A stretch of DNA of 64,000 nucleotides from Candidatus Mailhella merdavium (GTDB taxonomy: Bacteria; Desulfobacterota; Desulfovibrionia; Desulfovibrionales; Desulfovibrionaceae): contig DWXS01000074.1 in assembly GCA_019119045.1 (NCBI GenBank), forward strand, positions 1 to 64,000, read 5' to 3'. The translations under genes and the position numbers were made by a program. Each line of letters starts with the position of its first letter. Position 1 is the stretch's first letter. This document shows positions 9,571 through 18,291 of this stretch, one piece after another. The notes beneath the pieces are model-generated. The model saw only the letters and a program-made list of their open reading frames with translations. It was not told the DNA's origin and searched no databases.

Positions 9571-9595
9571 ATAAATAACGGAAATGCTGCTGGCG

Positions 9596-9949
9596 TTAGG
9601 CGAGCTTGGACTTTGCCAATTCGACGAGAGCCGCAAAATCGGCCTTTTCGCGCACGGCAAGATCAGCCAGCATCTTGCGGTTGATGACCACACCGGCCTG
9701 CTGCAGACCATACATGAAACGGGAGTAGGAAAGACCGTTCAACCGGGCACCGGCATTGATACGCAGAATCCACAAGCGACGCAGTTCGCGCTTGCGCAGC
9801 TTGCGGCCATGGAAAGCATAGGCGAGAGAACGCTCAACAGCTTCACGGGCGATACGATACAGACGACTGCGACCGCCGCGGAACCCCTTGGCCATATCCA
9901 GATATTTCTTGTGCCGACGATGGGCAGCAAGACCTCTCTTTACACGCAT
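9596..9949 (-). CDS. rplT: 50S ribosomal protein L20
   Basis: 117 residues, the standard L20 length, beginning [15 protein letters not shown] and continuing through the [12 protein letters not shown] region to an alanine/lysine-rich C-terminus. L20 binds 23S rRNA and is needed early in 50S assembly. An in-frame upstream ATG at 10003 would add 18 residues not found in L20; the start at 9949 has a GGAGG site 6 bases upstream and is preferred. It follows rpmI, as in most bacteria, and ends at a strong terminator. Confidence 0.98.
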   Translation of the reverse strand: MRVKRGLAAHRRHKKYLDMAKGFRGGRSRLYRIAREAVERSLAYAFHGRKLRKRELRRLWILRINAGARLNGLSYSRFMYGLQQAGVVINRKMLADLAVREKADFAALVELAKSKLA

Positions 9950-10095
9950 GGAAATCCTCCATTTCTTCTGTCCGACGAGGCGGAGATCAGGCCAGCCGGA
10001 CACTGCACCTCATTATAGAGGCGATAAAACATTCTACTCCTGCTTCATCCCTGCCAGCTTTCCAACAAAGAAAGCCGACGCCTTCCGTACGAAAC

Positions 10096-10293
10096 TTAGG
10101 CGTAGGGCAGCAGACGCTTGACAGCCTTGAGGTTCGTGCTGTCCACCAGGGCACTCTGTCCCAGACGCATACGACGCTTGGCATCCTTTTTGGTAAGGAT
10201 GTGACGCAACGCCTGACGACGACGGCGGAATTTGCCGCTTCCGGTGGTGCTGAAACGCTTGGCTGCGGACCGGCTGGTCTTCAACTTGGGCAT
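10096..10293 (-). CDS. rpmI: 50S ribosomal protein L35
   Basis: 65 residues, the normal size, starting MPKLKTSRSAAKRF and containing the basic GKFRRRRQALRHIL core and a KRLLPYA end. A longer frame starting at 10404 would add 37 residues of leader; the start at 10293 has an AAGGAG site and matches the family. It sits between infC and rplT. The 207-base leader upstream contains two hairpins and may be the target of L20 feedback. Confidence 0.97.
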   Translation of the reverse strand: MPKLKTSRSAAKRFSTTGSGKFRRRRQALRHILTKKDAKRRMRLGQSALVDSTNLKAVKRLLPYA

Positions 10294-10321
10294 ATCCAAC
10301 TCCTTAATGACATTATAGCGA

Positions 10322-10363
10322 AGGGGATGAATCCCCTCATCCGACCGCCTGCATGACAGGCGG
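10322..10363 (-). promoter_or_regulatory. Two-hairpin leader before rpmI (possible L20 autoregulation)
   Basis: AGGGGAT/ATCCCCT (10322-10328 with 10331-10337) and CCGCCTG/CAGGCGG (10345-10351 with 10357-10363) form two perfect 7-bp stems in the 207-base gap between infC and rpmI. L20 is known to repress rpmI-rplT through leader RNA in other bacteria. Here this is inferred from position; no match to a specific leader family was tested. Confidence 0.4.
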
Positions 10364-10500
10364 AATTTGGAAGTATTCCTTTTTTTTGCTTCTTTTGCAA
10401 GCAAAAAAATACTCTCCGTAAACAGAACTCAACTCGAACAGATCCATCATCTTTTTCTGAAAACATGCAGATCTGTCAAAGACGGAGCGGAGGAAAGATT

Positions 10501-11040
10501 TCAGGACTTACGGGGCAGAGGCATGAGCAGCATCTGGAGAGTACGCCCTTCGGCACTCGGTTCCTGCTCTACCTTCCCTACGTCGCGAGTATCCTCAATC
10601 ACGCGATCCAGAATGCTGTGTCCACGATCCTTGTGAACAATTTCCCGTCCTCTGAAGAATACGGTCACCTTACAGCGGTCACCGTCTTCAAGAAAGCGAC
10701 GGATATGGCGCAGCTTGGTTTCGTAGTCATGGTCATCCGTTTTCGGACGAACCTTGATTTCCTTAATCTGCACCACAGACTGGTTGCGTTTGGCTTCCTT
10801 TTTCTTCTGCTGCTGTTCGTATCTGAATTTGCCAAAATCCATGATACGACAGACGGGAGGCTCCGCAGTTGCGGCTACTTCCACCAGATCGAGGCCGGCC
10901 TCTCTTGCGAGCGCAAGAGCTTCCATCTTGGGAAGAATACCGATCTGCTCGCCTTCTGCACCAATCACCCGCACTTCACGGGCACGAATCTGATCGTTCC
11001 GACGAACCCCATCCTGAGGCGCATCGCGCCGGGGTCTCAT
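10501..11040 (-). CDS. infC: Translation initiation factor IF-3
   Basis: 179 residues with the IF-3 N-domain (NDQIRAREVRVIGAEGEQIG near 15-34), the lysine-rich linker (KFRYEQQQKKKEAKRNQ) and the C-domain (KEIKVRPKTDDHDYETK). It binds the 30S subunit and checks start codons. The ATG lies one base after the thrS stop and has no visible ribosome site, so translation is probably coupled to thrS termination. An AUU or similar start, known for infC elsewhere, is not needed because ATG is present. Confidence 0.96.
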   Translation of the reverse strand: MRPRRDAPQDGVRRNDQIRAREVRVIGAEGEQIGILPKMEALALAREAGLDLVEVAATAEPPVCRIMDFGKFRYEQQQKKKEAKRNQSVVQIKEIKVRPKTDDHDYETKLRHIRRFLEDGDRCKVTVFFRGREIVHKDRGHSILDRVIEDTRDVGKVEQEPSAEGRTLQMLLMPLPRKS

Positions 11041-11041
11041 G

Positions 11042-13003
11042 TTAGGAGAAGCTATAGCTCATCCCTCCGCGTTTGAAAGGTTCCTCACTGTCTGCCCGGA
11101 TCATGGCCGCCACATCTTCCAGCGAACGGAAGCCGACGTTTTCTCCCGAGCGCAGGCGCACGTTGACGCCCTCCTCCTGCACTTCCCTGTCACCAACAAC
11201 AAGGATATAGGGAATTTTGGCAAGCTGGGCCTCACGAACCTTGAAGCCGAGCTTTTCGTTGCGAGTGTCCGTCTCGACGCGTACACCGAGTGCGGCGAGC
11301 TTTTCCTGGGCTTTTTTCACATATTCAAGCTGATCGTCGGTGACGTTGAGAATTCGGGCCTGCACAGGAGCAAGCCAGGTGGGGAATGCACCGGCATAGT
11401 GTTCCGTAAGGACGCCGATAAAGCGTTCCAAAGACCCGAGAATTGCTCTGTGAACCATGACGGGACGATGCCGCTCTCCATCCTGTCCCACATATTCGAG
11501 ATTGAAACGTTCGGGAAGCGTAAAGTCCACCTGAATGGTGGAAAGCTGCCACTCGCGACCGATGGCGTCAGTCACTTTAATATCTATCTTGGGACCGTAG
11601 AAAGCTCCGTCCCCTTCATTAATCTGATAGGGCTTGCCTTCTTTCTCCACCGCCTTGATCAGCGCGTTGGTAGCCAGTTCCCACGCTTCATCCGATCCTA
11701 TGCTGTCGTCAGGCCGGGTAGAAATGAAGATGCGGTAGGAAAAGCCGAACAAATCCATCAGATCGGCGGAAAGATGCATCACTCCGATGATTTCGTCTTC
11801 CAATTGTTCAGGCGTACAGAGAATATGCGCGTCATCCTGTGTGAACTGACGCACCCGCAGAAGACCATGCAGGGTACCGGATTTTTCATGACGATGCACA
11901 ACGCCCAGCTCAAAAAAACGCAAGGGCAGATCACGGTAGGAATGCAGGTGCTGATTGTAGATCAGCATATGCCCCACGCAGTTCATGGGCTTCACACCAT
12001 GGACATCGCCTTCAATCTCCGTGAAGTACATATTGGCGCGGTAATGATCGTAGTGACCGGATTTTTCCCACAGTTCCCGACGCAGGATCTGCGGCCCCTG
12101 CACCAGCTGATATCCTCTTTTCAGGTGTTCGCGACGCAGGAAGTCTTCCAGTATGGTACGCAGCAGCATTCCGCGCGGCAGCCAGAAAGACATGCCAGGA
12201 GCAACATCTTCATGGAAGCAGAACAGATCAAGCTCCTTGCCGAGCTTACGGTGATCGCGTCGCTTGGCTTCCTTAATCCGGTCGAGATATTCCTTGAGGG
12301 CTTTTTCATCCCCGAAAGCCGTGCCGTAGATACGGGAAAGCATGGGATTCTTTTCATCACCGCGCCAGTAGGCTCCCGCCACGGACAGCAGCTTGAAGGC
12401 CTTTGCCAGTCCGGTACGCGGCAGATGAGGCCCCCTGCACAAATCGAGAAAATCTCCGCAGCGATACAAAGACACGGTATCCGCGTCAATTCCTTCGATA
12501 ATTTCCGCTTTATATGTTTCGCCCATAGAGGAGAAGAGCTTTACAGCGTCGGCTCTGCTCATTTCCGAACGTTCAAAGGGAACGTCGGAAGCGACGATTT
12601 TCCGCATCTCTTCTTCAATGGCGGGCAAGTCTTCCACAGTAAAGGGACGCTTCACATCAAAATCATAATAGAAGCCGGAATCAATGGAAGGCCCGATAGT
12701 CACCTTTGCGTCGGGGAAAAGACGCTGAACGGCTGCCGCCATGATATGTGAAGTCGAGTGACGCAGAAGAGCCAGACCGTCCGGTTCATCGGCAAATACA
12801 GGCGCAACGGAACGCGCGCCTTCGGGCAGAGGAGAGGAAAGATCCAGCAGCTTCTCGCCGTCAGCGAGAGTTACCCGCGCGGCCAGAGCCGCCTTGAACT
12901 GCTTGCCAGAAAGACCGAGCTTCAGGGCTTCGCCACAGCTTGCTCCGGCGGAAACTTCCACGGAGCTGGAATCGCCCCCCGCGTTGATCACGGAAATCAG
13001 CAT
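11042..13003 (-). CDS. thrS: Threonine-tRNA ligase
   Basis: 653 residues, normal length: an N-terminal TGS domain (about 1-62), the editing domain with [12 protein letters not shown] near 77-88, then the class II catalytic core with the zinc-binding [10 protein letters not shown], the [13 protein letters not shown] motif and an anticodon-binding C-terminus. It charges tRNA-Thr and edits mischarged serine. The start at 13003 is chosen over an upstream in-frame ATG (13084) because of a GGGGAG site and because the protein begins directly in the TGS fold. It is the first gene of the infC-rpmI-rplT unit. Confidence 0.97.
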   Translation of the reverse strand: MLISVINAGGDSSSVEVSAGASCGEALKLGLSGKQFKAALAARVTLADGEKLLDLSSPLPEGARSVAPVFADEPDGLALLRHSTSHIMAAAVQRLFPDAKVTIGPSIDSGFYYDFDVKRPFTVEDLPAIEEEMRKIVASDVPFERSEMSRADAVKLFSSMGETYKAEIIEGIDADTVSLYRCGDFLDLCRGPHLPRTGLAKAFKLLSVAGAYWRGDEKNPMLSRIYGTAFGDEKALKEYLDRIKEAKRRDHRKLGKELDLFCFHEDVAPGMSFWLPRGMLLRTILEDFLRREHLKRGYQLVQGPQILRRELWEKSGHYDHYRANMYFTEIEGDVHGVKPMNCVGHMLIYNQHLHSYRDLPLRFFELGVVHRHEKSGTLHGLLRVRQFTQDDAHILCTPEQLEDEIIGVMHLSADLMDLFGFSYRIFISTRPDDSIGSDEAWELATNALIKAVEKEGKPYQINEGDGAFYGPKIDIKVTDAIGREWQLSTIQVDFTLPERFNLEYVGQDGERHRPVMVHRAILGSLERFIGVLTEHYAGAFPTWLAPVQARILNVTDDQLEYVKKAQEKLAALGVRVETDTRNEKLGFKVREAQLAKIPYILVVGDREVQEEGVNVRLRSGENVGFRSLEDVAAMIRADSEEPFKRGGMSYSFS

Positions 13004-13049
13004 GACATACTCCCCAAAAGCACAAAGCATATCCGCTCTGCGCATAAAC

Positions 13050-13076
13050 CAAGAAAGGGGAGGCGCGAACCTCCCC
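13050..13076 (-). terminator. Terminator after tRNA-Val, upstream of thrS
   Basis: GGGGAGG/CCTCCCC stem (13057-13063 with 13070-13076) with a 6-base loop, followed on the minus strand by TTTCTT. It lies between the tRNA gene and thrS, so it could end the tRNA transcript or act as a thrS leader structure. Confidence 0.65.
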
Positions 13077-13094
13077 CTTCCCAATGTCTTTTTA

Positions 13095-13170
13095 TGGTAG
13101 GCACGAGCAGACTTGAACTGCTGACCCCTTCCGTGTCAAGGAAGTGCTCTGCCACCTGAGCTACGCGCCT
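13095..13170 (-). tRNA. tRNA-Val (GAC anticodon)
   Basis: 76 bases with encoded CCA. The acceptor stem AGGCGCG/CGTGCCT contains one G-T pair, the D-arm starts TAGCTCAG, the anticodon arm is CTTCC-TTGACAC-GGAAG with anticodon GAC, and the T-arm is AGCAG-TTCAAGT-CTGCT. It is upstream of thrS on the same strand. Confidence 0.95.
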
Positions 13171-13798
13171 GTACCGTTCGGTGAGAACCTCTTTTATTCG
13201 GCTCTGCGTCCTTCGTCAAGCATTTTTTACGGCAATATGAAATTTTCCGTTTTTCCGTCGGAACCATCGTGGGGCGCAGGAATTCGATCTCTCCGGATAT
13301 ACTTGCCTTATCGCTTGAAACATGAAACACACACTGTGCCGGAGATATTCGCGCCTTCCATCAATATGGGGGGGGGCTGAATGTCCGACAGGAAGTCTCG
13401 ACAATGTATGAAAAGCATACCCGGCTTATCTCTGACGGCTCTTCCCGCGACAACATTGAGCCCGTTTTTGCGGCCGACCGCGTCTTTCTTGTCGCTCCTT
13501 CTCTTCTCGAACGGCATGAGAAGAAAGCCTTTCGCCTGCCTTCATACTGCCCGGAAAGAGAAAAAGGAATCAACGTACCACGCACGCTCTGCGGAAAATG
13601 CCGCCTGCACGGCCGCGCCTGCTCCGTATGAGAACGCCCTGCCGCCTCAACCACGCTGCCTGCGCGCCTGTAACGAAGCGGGGGACAGGAACTTCCTGCG
13701 TTCACCTTTTCCCGGTCATACCAAGGAAAAAGGCCCGGGGACATGTTCCTCTTCCGTCTACCGCTCGGCATAAATAAAATCCATGTCTCGGAGGTTCC
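13171..13798. other. Intergenic stretch without a supported gene
   Basis: About 630 bases between the divergent tRNA-Val and ferredoxin-like genes. No frame on either strand has a ribosome site plus recognisable sequence. It presumably holds both promoters; I could not fix them. Confidence 0.5.
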
Positions 13799-14488
13799 AT
13801 GTCACAACATCGAGCTATCATCAAAATCAACGAGGAGCTTTGCAACGGCTGCGGCGCCTGTCTTCCTTCCTGTGCCGAGGGCGCACTCCGGATCGAAGGC
13901 GGAAAATTGCGCCTGATTGCCGACAAACTGTGCGATGGTCTGGGAGCCTGCCTGGGTTCCTGCCCGCGAGGTGCGCTCAGCATCGAACAGCGCGAGGCCG
14001 ATCCTTTTGAAGAACCTGCATCTGCCCACGCCTGTCCTTCGGAACAGCCCGTCTCCGCGCCAGCACAGGCTCCCCGCGCCGTTTCCTCCGGCACGGGACA
14101 GAGCAACTGGCCCATCAAGCTGGCCCTTGTTCCTGCGGCGGCCCCCTTCCTGCACGGCGCGGAAATTTTTCTCACCGCAGACTGCGCACCGGGAGCCTGC
14201 ACGGACTTTCACTCACATTTTCAACATTCCGGCCCTCTGCTGCTCTGCTGCCCGAAACTTGAGCAGCGCGCGGAAATGATACAACGACTTGCCGCTCTGA
14301 TCCGCGAATCTGCCCCCGCCGCTTTCGTTGTCGTCCGCATGGAAGTCCCCTGCTGCGGTATTCCGGAAGTGCTGGCCGCCGCCCGGAAAGAATCGGGAAG
14401 CAATGTTCCCGTACGTGTCACGGTGCTGGATCGCTTCGGTCAGGAAGTATCGCCCCTCAACGGGCCGTCGCTGAAGCCGCTGCGCTGA
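13799..14488 (+). CDS. 4Fe-4S ferredoxin-domain protein next to cysteine genes
   Basis: 229 residues. A two-cluster ferredoxin domain occupies about 1-65. Cluster motif 1 is complete (CNGCGACLPSC near 15-25). In motif 2 (CDGLGACLGSCP near 45-56) the second cysteine is Leu, so it may bind a 3Fe-4S cluster or none. An Ala/Pro-rich linker (about 70-105) leads to a C-terminal domain with three Cys-containing patches (DCAPGACTDFH, LLCCPKLE, VPCCGIP). The start has GGAGG 4 bases upstream. The cysK and cysE genes downstream suggest a redox role in sulfur or cysteine metabolism; that link is by position only. Confidence 0.82.
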   Translation: MSQHRAIIKINEELCNGCGACLPSCAEGALRIEGGKLRLIADKLCDGLGACLGSCPRGALSIEQREADPFEEPASAHACPSEQPVSAPAQAPRAVSSGTGQSNWPIKLALVPAAAPFLHGAEIFLTADCAPGACTDFHSHFQHSGPLLLCCPKLEQRAEMIQRLAALIRESAPAAFVVVRMEVPCCGIPEVLAAARKESGSNVPVRVTVLDRFGQEVSPLNGPSLKPLR

Positions 14489-14562
14489 TTTTCTCCGTAT
14501 CCGGACGTTTAAGGAGCAACAGCCCCGCATCCTTTCCCCGTTACCGAAAAGGTACTGTGCTT

Positions 14563-14862
14563 ATGGATTCATCCTCTTCCCTCCCCCCGAGACCTACTCC
14601 TGAAGTAGCACAACGTATCGAAGAACTGCTCCGCGAACAGCTCGCGGAACGCGGCGTCAACCCGGGAGCCCTTCTCCCCGAAGAAATTTCCCGTCATATG
14701 GAATGTCACATTGCGCAAGACAACAGCATGACGTATTTCTGGAAAGGGGAAGCAATACTGCATGTCATGCCGGAAATCCGTACGGATTCCGTACTCTGGC
14801 GCATGTTCACCCGGGACGACATGCCTGATATGCCCTCTCCGGATAGATCCCGGGAGGTCTGA
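14563..14862 (+). CDS. Small protein of unknown function upstream of cysK
   Basis: 99 residues, not recognised. It is acidic, has a Pro-rich N-terminus, a helical stretch (EVAQRIEELLREQLAERG) and a C-terminal part with ISRHMECHI and TYFWKGEAILHVMPEI, which looks like a small alpha/beta fold. It has no signal peptide or membrane helix. A GTG two codons earlier (14557) sits closer to the AAGG ribosome site and is an alternative start. It lies 36 bases before cysK in the same direction, so it is probably in the same transcript. Confidence 0.7.
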   Translation: MDSSSSLPPRPTPEVAQRIEELLREQLAERGVNPGALLPEEISRHMECHIAQDNSMTYFWKGEAILHVMPEIRTDSVLWRMFTRDDMPDMPSPDRSREV

Positions 14863-14898
14863 TTCTCCATTATTAACCGAAACCAACAGGATCTTGTC

Positions 14899-15843
14899 AT
14901 GATACATGCGCTGCAATGTGTGGGGAACACACCTCTCATCCATCTGGAAAAACTATCCCGCGAATGCGGAGCGCAAGTTCATATCAAACTGGAAATGCGC
15001 AATCCCGGCGGCTCCATCAAGGATCGTGCGGCCAGAGCCTATATTGAAGACGCTTTCGCACGCGGTCGGCTTGCTCCGGGCGGAACCGTGGTAGAAGCCA
15101 CCAGCGGCAATCTCGGCATAGGTCTGGCCTTTGTTTGTGCGGCCCTGGATCTGCGTCTGATCCTGACCATGCCCGCATCGGCCAGCAAAGAAAGAATGAT
15201 TCTCCTGCGGGGCATGGGAGCGGAACTGATTCTGACGGATGCAAAACTCGGGATGCAGGGCGCGCTGGACAAGGCGGAAGAAATTCTGCGCACCACCCCG
15301 GGAGCCTTCTGGCCGCGCCAGTTTGACAATCCTGCCGGGCCTGCCGTCCACTATAAAACAACTGGACCGGAAATTGCCGCCGCGTGTCGAGAACAGGGGT
15401 TTGAACCCGCGGCCTTTACCGCCGGCGTAGGTTCCGGGGCAACGCTCTGCGGCACGGCAAAATATTTGAAGGAACACTATCCTTCCCTTTCCGCCTTTGC
15501 CGTTGAACCCGCAGAATCGCCTCTTCTTTCCGGCGGAAAGGCCGCGCCTCACGGCATTCAGGGCATCGGCGCGAATTTCGTACCAAAGGTGTATGATCCC
15601 TCCGTAGTCGACGGTGTGCTTGCCATTCCCACAGAAGAAGCGAAACAGACCGCCCGCCTTCTGCTCCAGCGTGAAGGCGTGAACGCCGGCATCTCTTCCG
15701 GGGCAAATCTGCGGGCCGCCATGCTGCTGGCAAGCCGTCCTGAATTCAAGGGAAAACACATTGTCACCATCGCCTGCGATACGGGCGAACGCTATCTTTC
15801 CACGGATCTCTTCCCCCATGACGACAATGGGGCGGCCCATTGA
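14899..15843 (+). CDS. cysK: Cysteine synthase (O-acetylserine sulfhydrylase)
   Basis: 314 residues, a type II fold PLP enzyme. PLP-binding lysine is K41 in GGSIKDRAA, the substrate loop TSGNLGIGL is near 71-79, and the phosphate-binding GVGSGATLCGTAKYL is near 178-192. It makes cysteine from O-acetylserine and sulfide, which is plentiful if the host respires sulfate. It overlaps the region of the cysE start (9 bases apart), so the two enzymes are made together and may form the cysteine synthase complex. Confidence 0.95.
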   Translation: MIHALQCVGNTPLIHLEKLSRECGAQVHIKLEMRNPGGSIKDRAARAYIEDAFARGRLAPGGTVVEATSGNLGIGLAFVCAALDLRLILTMPASASKERMILLRGMGAELILTDAKLGMQGALDKAEEILRTTPGAFWPRQFDNPAGPAVHYKTTGPEIAAACREQGFEPAAFTAGVGSGATLCGTAKYLKEHYPSLSAFAVEPAESPLLSGGKAAPHGIQGIGANFVPKVYDPSVVDGVLAIPTEEAKQTARLLLQREGVNAGISSGANLRAAMLLASRPEFKGKHIVTIACDTGERYLSTDLFPHDDNGAAH

Positions 15844-15851
15844 GGATACCC

Positions 15852-16820
15852 ATGAACTGTGAAGAACCGCGTGCAATCACTCCTGTTCGGGTGACAGGCC
15901 TCGACGACGTCGCCTCCGCGCTGTGCCGACCGGAATCTCTGGATTCCGTATTGCACGGTACGCTGTGCGATGCTCCGCTGCCGGCTTATGACAAACTCAA
16001 GGAAATTCTCGACAGACTCAAGGCCGTACTTTTTCCCGGCTACTTCGGCCCTTCGCGCGTACACATGGAGTCTCTCCGCTACCATGTGACCGCCAATCTG
16101 GACTCGATTTATCGCCTGCTGGCCGAACAAATCCGACGCGGAGGCTGCTTTGCCGGAGCAGATTATACAAAAGACTGCCCGGGCTGCGAAACAACCTCCA
16201 TGGATATCGCCATGCGCTTCATGCGGAAGCTCCCCGAAATCAGAAGACTTCTGGCACTGGACGCTCAGGCTGCATACGAGGGAGATCCTGCCGCATCAAG
16301 CCCGGGAGAGACCATTTTCTGCTATCCTTCCATGCAGACCATGATCCACCACCGCATCGCTCATGAGCTTTATCTGCTGAAGGTGCCGGTCATTCCCCGC
16401 ATCATTGCCGAAATGGCCCATTCCGCAACAGGCATTGACATTCATCCCGGCGCCCACATCGGCGAGAACTTCTTCATCGACCACGGAACGGGCGTTGTCA
16501 TCGGCGAAACCTGCATCATCGGCAGGGGCTGCCGTCTCTATCAGGGAGTTACGCTCGGCGCGCTTTCCTTCCAGAAGGCGGACGACGGAACGCTGGTCAA
16601 GGGACTGCCTCGTCATCCCATTCTGGAAGATAATGTCACGGTGTATGCAGGAGCTTCCATTCTCGGACGTATCACCATCGGCGCAGGCTCAGTTATCGGG
16701 GGCAATGTCTGGCTGACCCGAAGCGTTCCTCCCGGCAGTAAAATCGTTCAGGCCAGCGGAGCAAAAGCCAAGCCCGGCGAGCTGCTCGGAAAAAAAACGG
16801 ATTCAGAAAATCCCGCATAA
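15852..16820 (+). CDS. cysE: Serine O-acetyltransferase
   Basis: 322 residues. The N-terminal helical region (about 1-180) is followed by left-handed beta-helix hexapeptide repeats (IDIHPGAHIGENFFIDHGTG, then VIGETCIIGRGCRLYQGVTLGA), with the catalytic His/Asp region DHGTG. It makes O-acetylserine from serine and acetyl-CoA. The ATG at 15852 has a GAGGA site; a TTG start overlapping the cysK stop is possible but less likely. The N-terminal part is longer than in E. coli CysE, as in the EpsC-type enzymes. It forms an operon with cysK. Confidence 0.93.
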   Translation: MNCEEPRAITPVRVTGLDDVASALCRPESLDSVLHGTLCDAPLPAYDKLKEILDRLKAVLFPGYFGPSRVHMESLRYHVTANLDSIYRLLAEQIRRGGCFAGADYTKDCPGCETTSMDIAMRFMRKLPEIRRLLALDAQAAYEGDPAASSPGETIFCYPSMQTMIHHRIAHELYLLKVPVIPRIIAEMAHSATGIDIHPGAHIGENFFIDHGTGVVIGETCIIGRGCRLYQGVTLGALSFQKADDGTLVKGLPRHPILEDNVTVYAGASILGRITIGAGSVIGGNVWLTRSVPPGSKIVQASGAKAKPGELLGKKTDSENPA

Positions 16821-16862
16821 ATACCTTCCGGCGGCGACCGGGAGGCTGCCGCCGGATCAAAA

Positions 16863-17351
16863 TCACACGGAACAAGAGCCTTCCGTTTTTTTTCTGCTCG
16901 AAGCTGCAAAGGCTATATTGTGTACGGTCAGGATTCCCAACAGACGAGTCCATGAACGCGCCAGCAGTTCTCGGCAATAACTCTTGTCCGGCCCTTCCGG
17001 ACTATTTTCTCCTATAATATCACTGCAGTGGATACTGCCCCATTTTTCTTCACACACGGAGCGGAACCAGTCCACAAACTCTTCCTGGACTATTTTGGCT
17101 TCCGGCATGGCTACCCCGTCCTCGGCGTCCGGCCCGACCAGATAGGAAAGGACGCAACAGCCCCCCGTAAGTATGCCGCAGGCATCGCCGCTCTGGCCTA
17201 TGCCATGACACAGCCCGGCCAGGGAGCGCACAAGATCGGGATTTTCCCGCCCCTGCGCTCCGAGAATGAGCAACGCGAGAATCTGACTGCAGCAAAATCC
17301 TTTTTGCGACAGGGTAAAAATAGCCCTTTCCAGCGGCTCCAGCGCATCCAT
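16863..17351 (-). CDS. C_GCAxxG_C_C family redox protein
   Basis: 162 residues in the C_GCAxxG_C_C family, seen mostly in anaerobes: FCCSQILALLIL near the N-terminus, then LCHGIGQSGDACGILTGGC with the GxxCGIxxGG pattern, then a CSDIIGE segment and a late Cys. Such proteins are thought to bind a metal or Fe-S cluster through the conserved cysteines; the reaction is unknown. The ATG at 17351 has a GGAGAGG site 8 bases upstream, so it is preferred to one 15 codons earlier. It converges on cysE. Confidence 0.8.
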   Translation of the reverse strand: MDALEPLERAIFTLSQKGFCCSQILALLILGAQGRENPDLVRSLAGLCHGIGQSGDACGILTGGCCVLSYLVGPDAEDGVAMPEAKIVQEEFVDWFRSVCEEKWGSIHCSDIIGENSPEGPDKSYCRELLARSWTRLLGILTVHNIAFAASSRKKTEGSCSV

Positions 17352-17496
17352 ACCCCGAACCTCTCCTTTACAGACTTGAGGGAAAAATCCTCCCAACCTA
17401 TTCCTCTGCGCTCAAGTTGGACGCAGCACCGTCAATATTCCGCCAAAGAAAACAATCTCTCACAGGATACCCTTTATTTTCTTTGATATGTCTACA

Positions 17497-17514
17497 TTGG
17501 CACGTTTTATGCTT
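17497..17514 (+). promoter_or_regulatory. Sigma-54 promoter (near consensus)
   Basis: TTGGCACGTTTTATGCTT has TGGCAC at -24 and TGC at -12, with the GG and GC pairs 12 bases apart as required. It lies in a non-coding stretch of a flagellar neighbourhood and points right, toward an 86-codon frame starting at 17588. The expected start of transcription is about 17523. Confidence 0.75.
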
Positions 17515-17587
17515 TTCTCTGGTTGCGTCCGGATCTTTCCGCGTTTTACGTTTCTGAAATCAACCATCTCACCATTATAGAAAAAGC

Positions 17588-17848
17588 ATGTCTGTCGAAA
17601 AAAATCAAAAACAATATGGCCGGGACAGCTCTGCGGATATCTCCGCCCTGAATCTGATTTGCGCCGCTCCTTCCTTTGAAAAGGACGCACTTCTGTCCCG
17701 AACTCAAAAACGGCTTCTTCTCCTGAATGAGCCTGCAGACAGCTTTCAGCATGAAAAATGCAGGGATTTTTCCCCTCCTTTTTCCAGCCCTTCCATACCG
17801 GAGTTTCTGCTGGGCGTTCTTCCGGCTGCTTCACAAACGCTCCAGTAA
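17588..17848 (+). CDS. Unrecognised 86-residue frame behind a sigma-54 promoter
   Basis: Not recognised. The N-terminus is polar (SVEKNQKQYGRDSSADIS), the middle is a likely amphipathic helix (FEKDALLSRTQKRLLLLNEP), and the C-terminus is Pro/Leu-rich. There is no signal peptide or membrane helix, and no ribosome site is obvious before the ATG, which argues against it. In its favour is the near-consensus sigma-54 promoter about 65 bases upstream of the expected leader and its position near flhB/fliR. It could be a small flagella-linked protein, or the promoter could make a small RNA instead. Its last 18 bases overlap the antisense pseudogene. Confidence 0.4.
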   Translation: MSVEKNQKQYGRDSSADISALNLICAAPSFEKDALLSRTQKRLLLLNEPADSFQHEKCRDFSPPFSSPSIPEFLLGVLPAASQTLQ

Positions 17849-18144
17849 ATATTGCTGAAGGGCGGCGTATTCGGGATACGGCTTGTCTTGCGACATCGCC
17901 ATTCGCCTTTCAGCCAATCTAGGGGCGTTCATTGCCCTCGCTGGACGCAAGCATGGCTGCCTCAAGAACATTCCGAACATTTTCATCCGAGACAGACTCG
18001 CCGGCATAAGAAGGCACGCTGCGGCGTGTCTGCATTGCCGTAAAAATATCCATCAGAGCATGTTTCCCGCTGGGGGAGTGCGGACTGCATATTGCTGGCG
18101 GCAAGTCCGGCAATGCGCAACGCGTCTCTTCTTCCCATGTTCAT
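17831..18144 (-). pseudogene. Remnant of a Tat-exported nitroreductase-like gene
   Basis: Three pieces in different frames. The first, from ATG 18144 with an AAGGAG site, starts MNMGRRDALRIAGLAAS, a twin-arginine signal. The second, about 17919-18053, reads MDIFTAMQTRRSVPSYAGE and on to AAMLASSEGNERP, the standard N-terminus of FMN nitroreductases, then a stop. The third, in another frame, ends KPYPEYAALQQYLLERL at a TGA (17831-17833). The total is 314 bases, where an intact gene would need about 700. Internal deletions and frameshifts have destroyed it. The identity of the last piece is inferred from position. Confidence 0.7.
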
Positions 18145-18291
18145 ACTGTCACTCCTTGTCTATGCGCGCTCCCTGCTGTTGGGGACACGTTTTACATGGA
18201 GAGCATACTACAAAAACATGGGAAAAAATTTCTGAAGGGGCATTGAATAGCGCAGACAGAAAGATGAGACCAAGAGTATGCGCTTTTCCGT

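Noticed and set aside
11039-12751. 570-codon plus-strand frame over thrS
   Set aside because: It is the shadow of thrS; no recognisable domain, while thrS on the other strand is full length with intact motifs.
17460-17834. 124-codon minus-strand frame opposite the 86-codon frame
   Set aside because: No ribosome site and no domain; it covers the sigma-54 promoter on the other strand.
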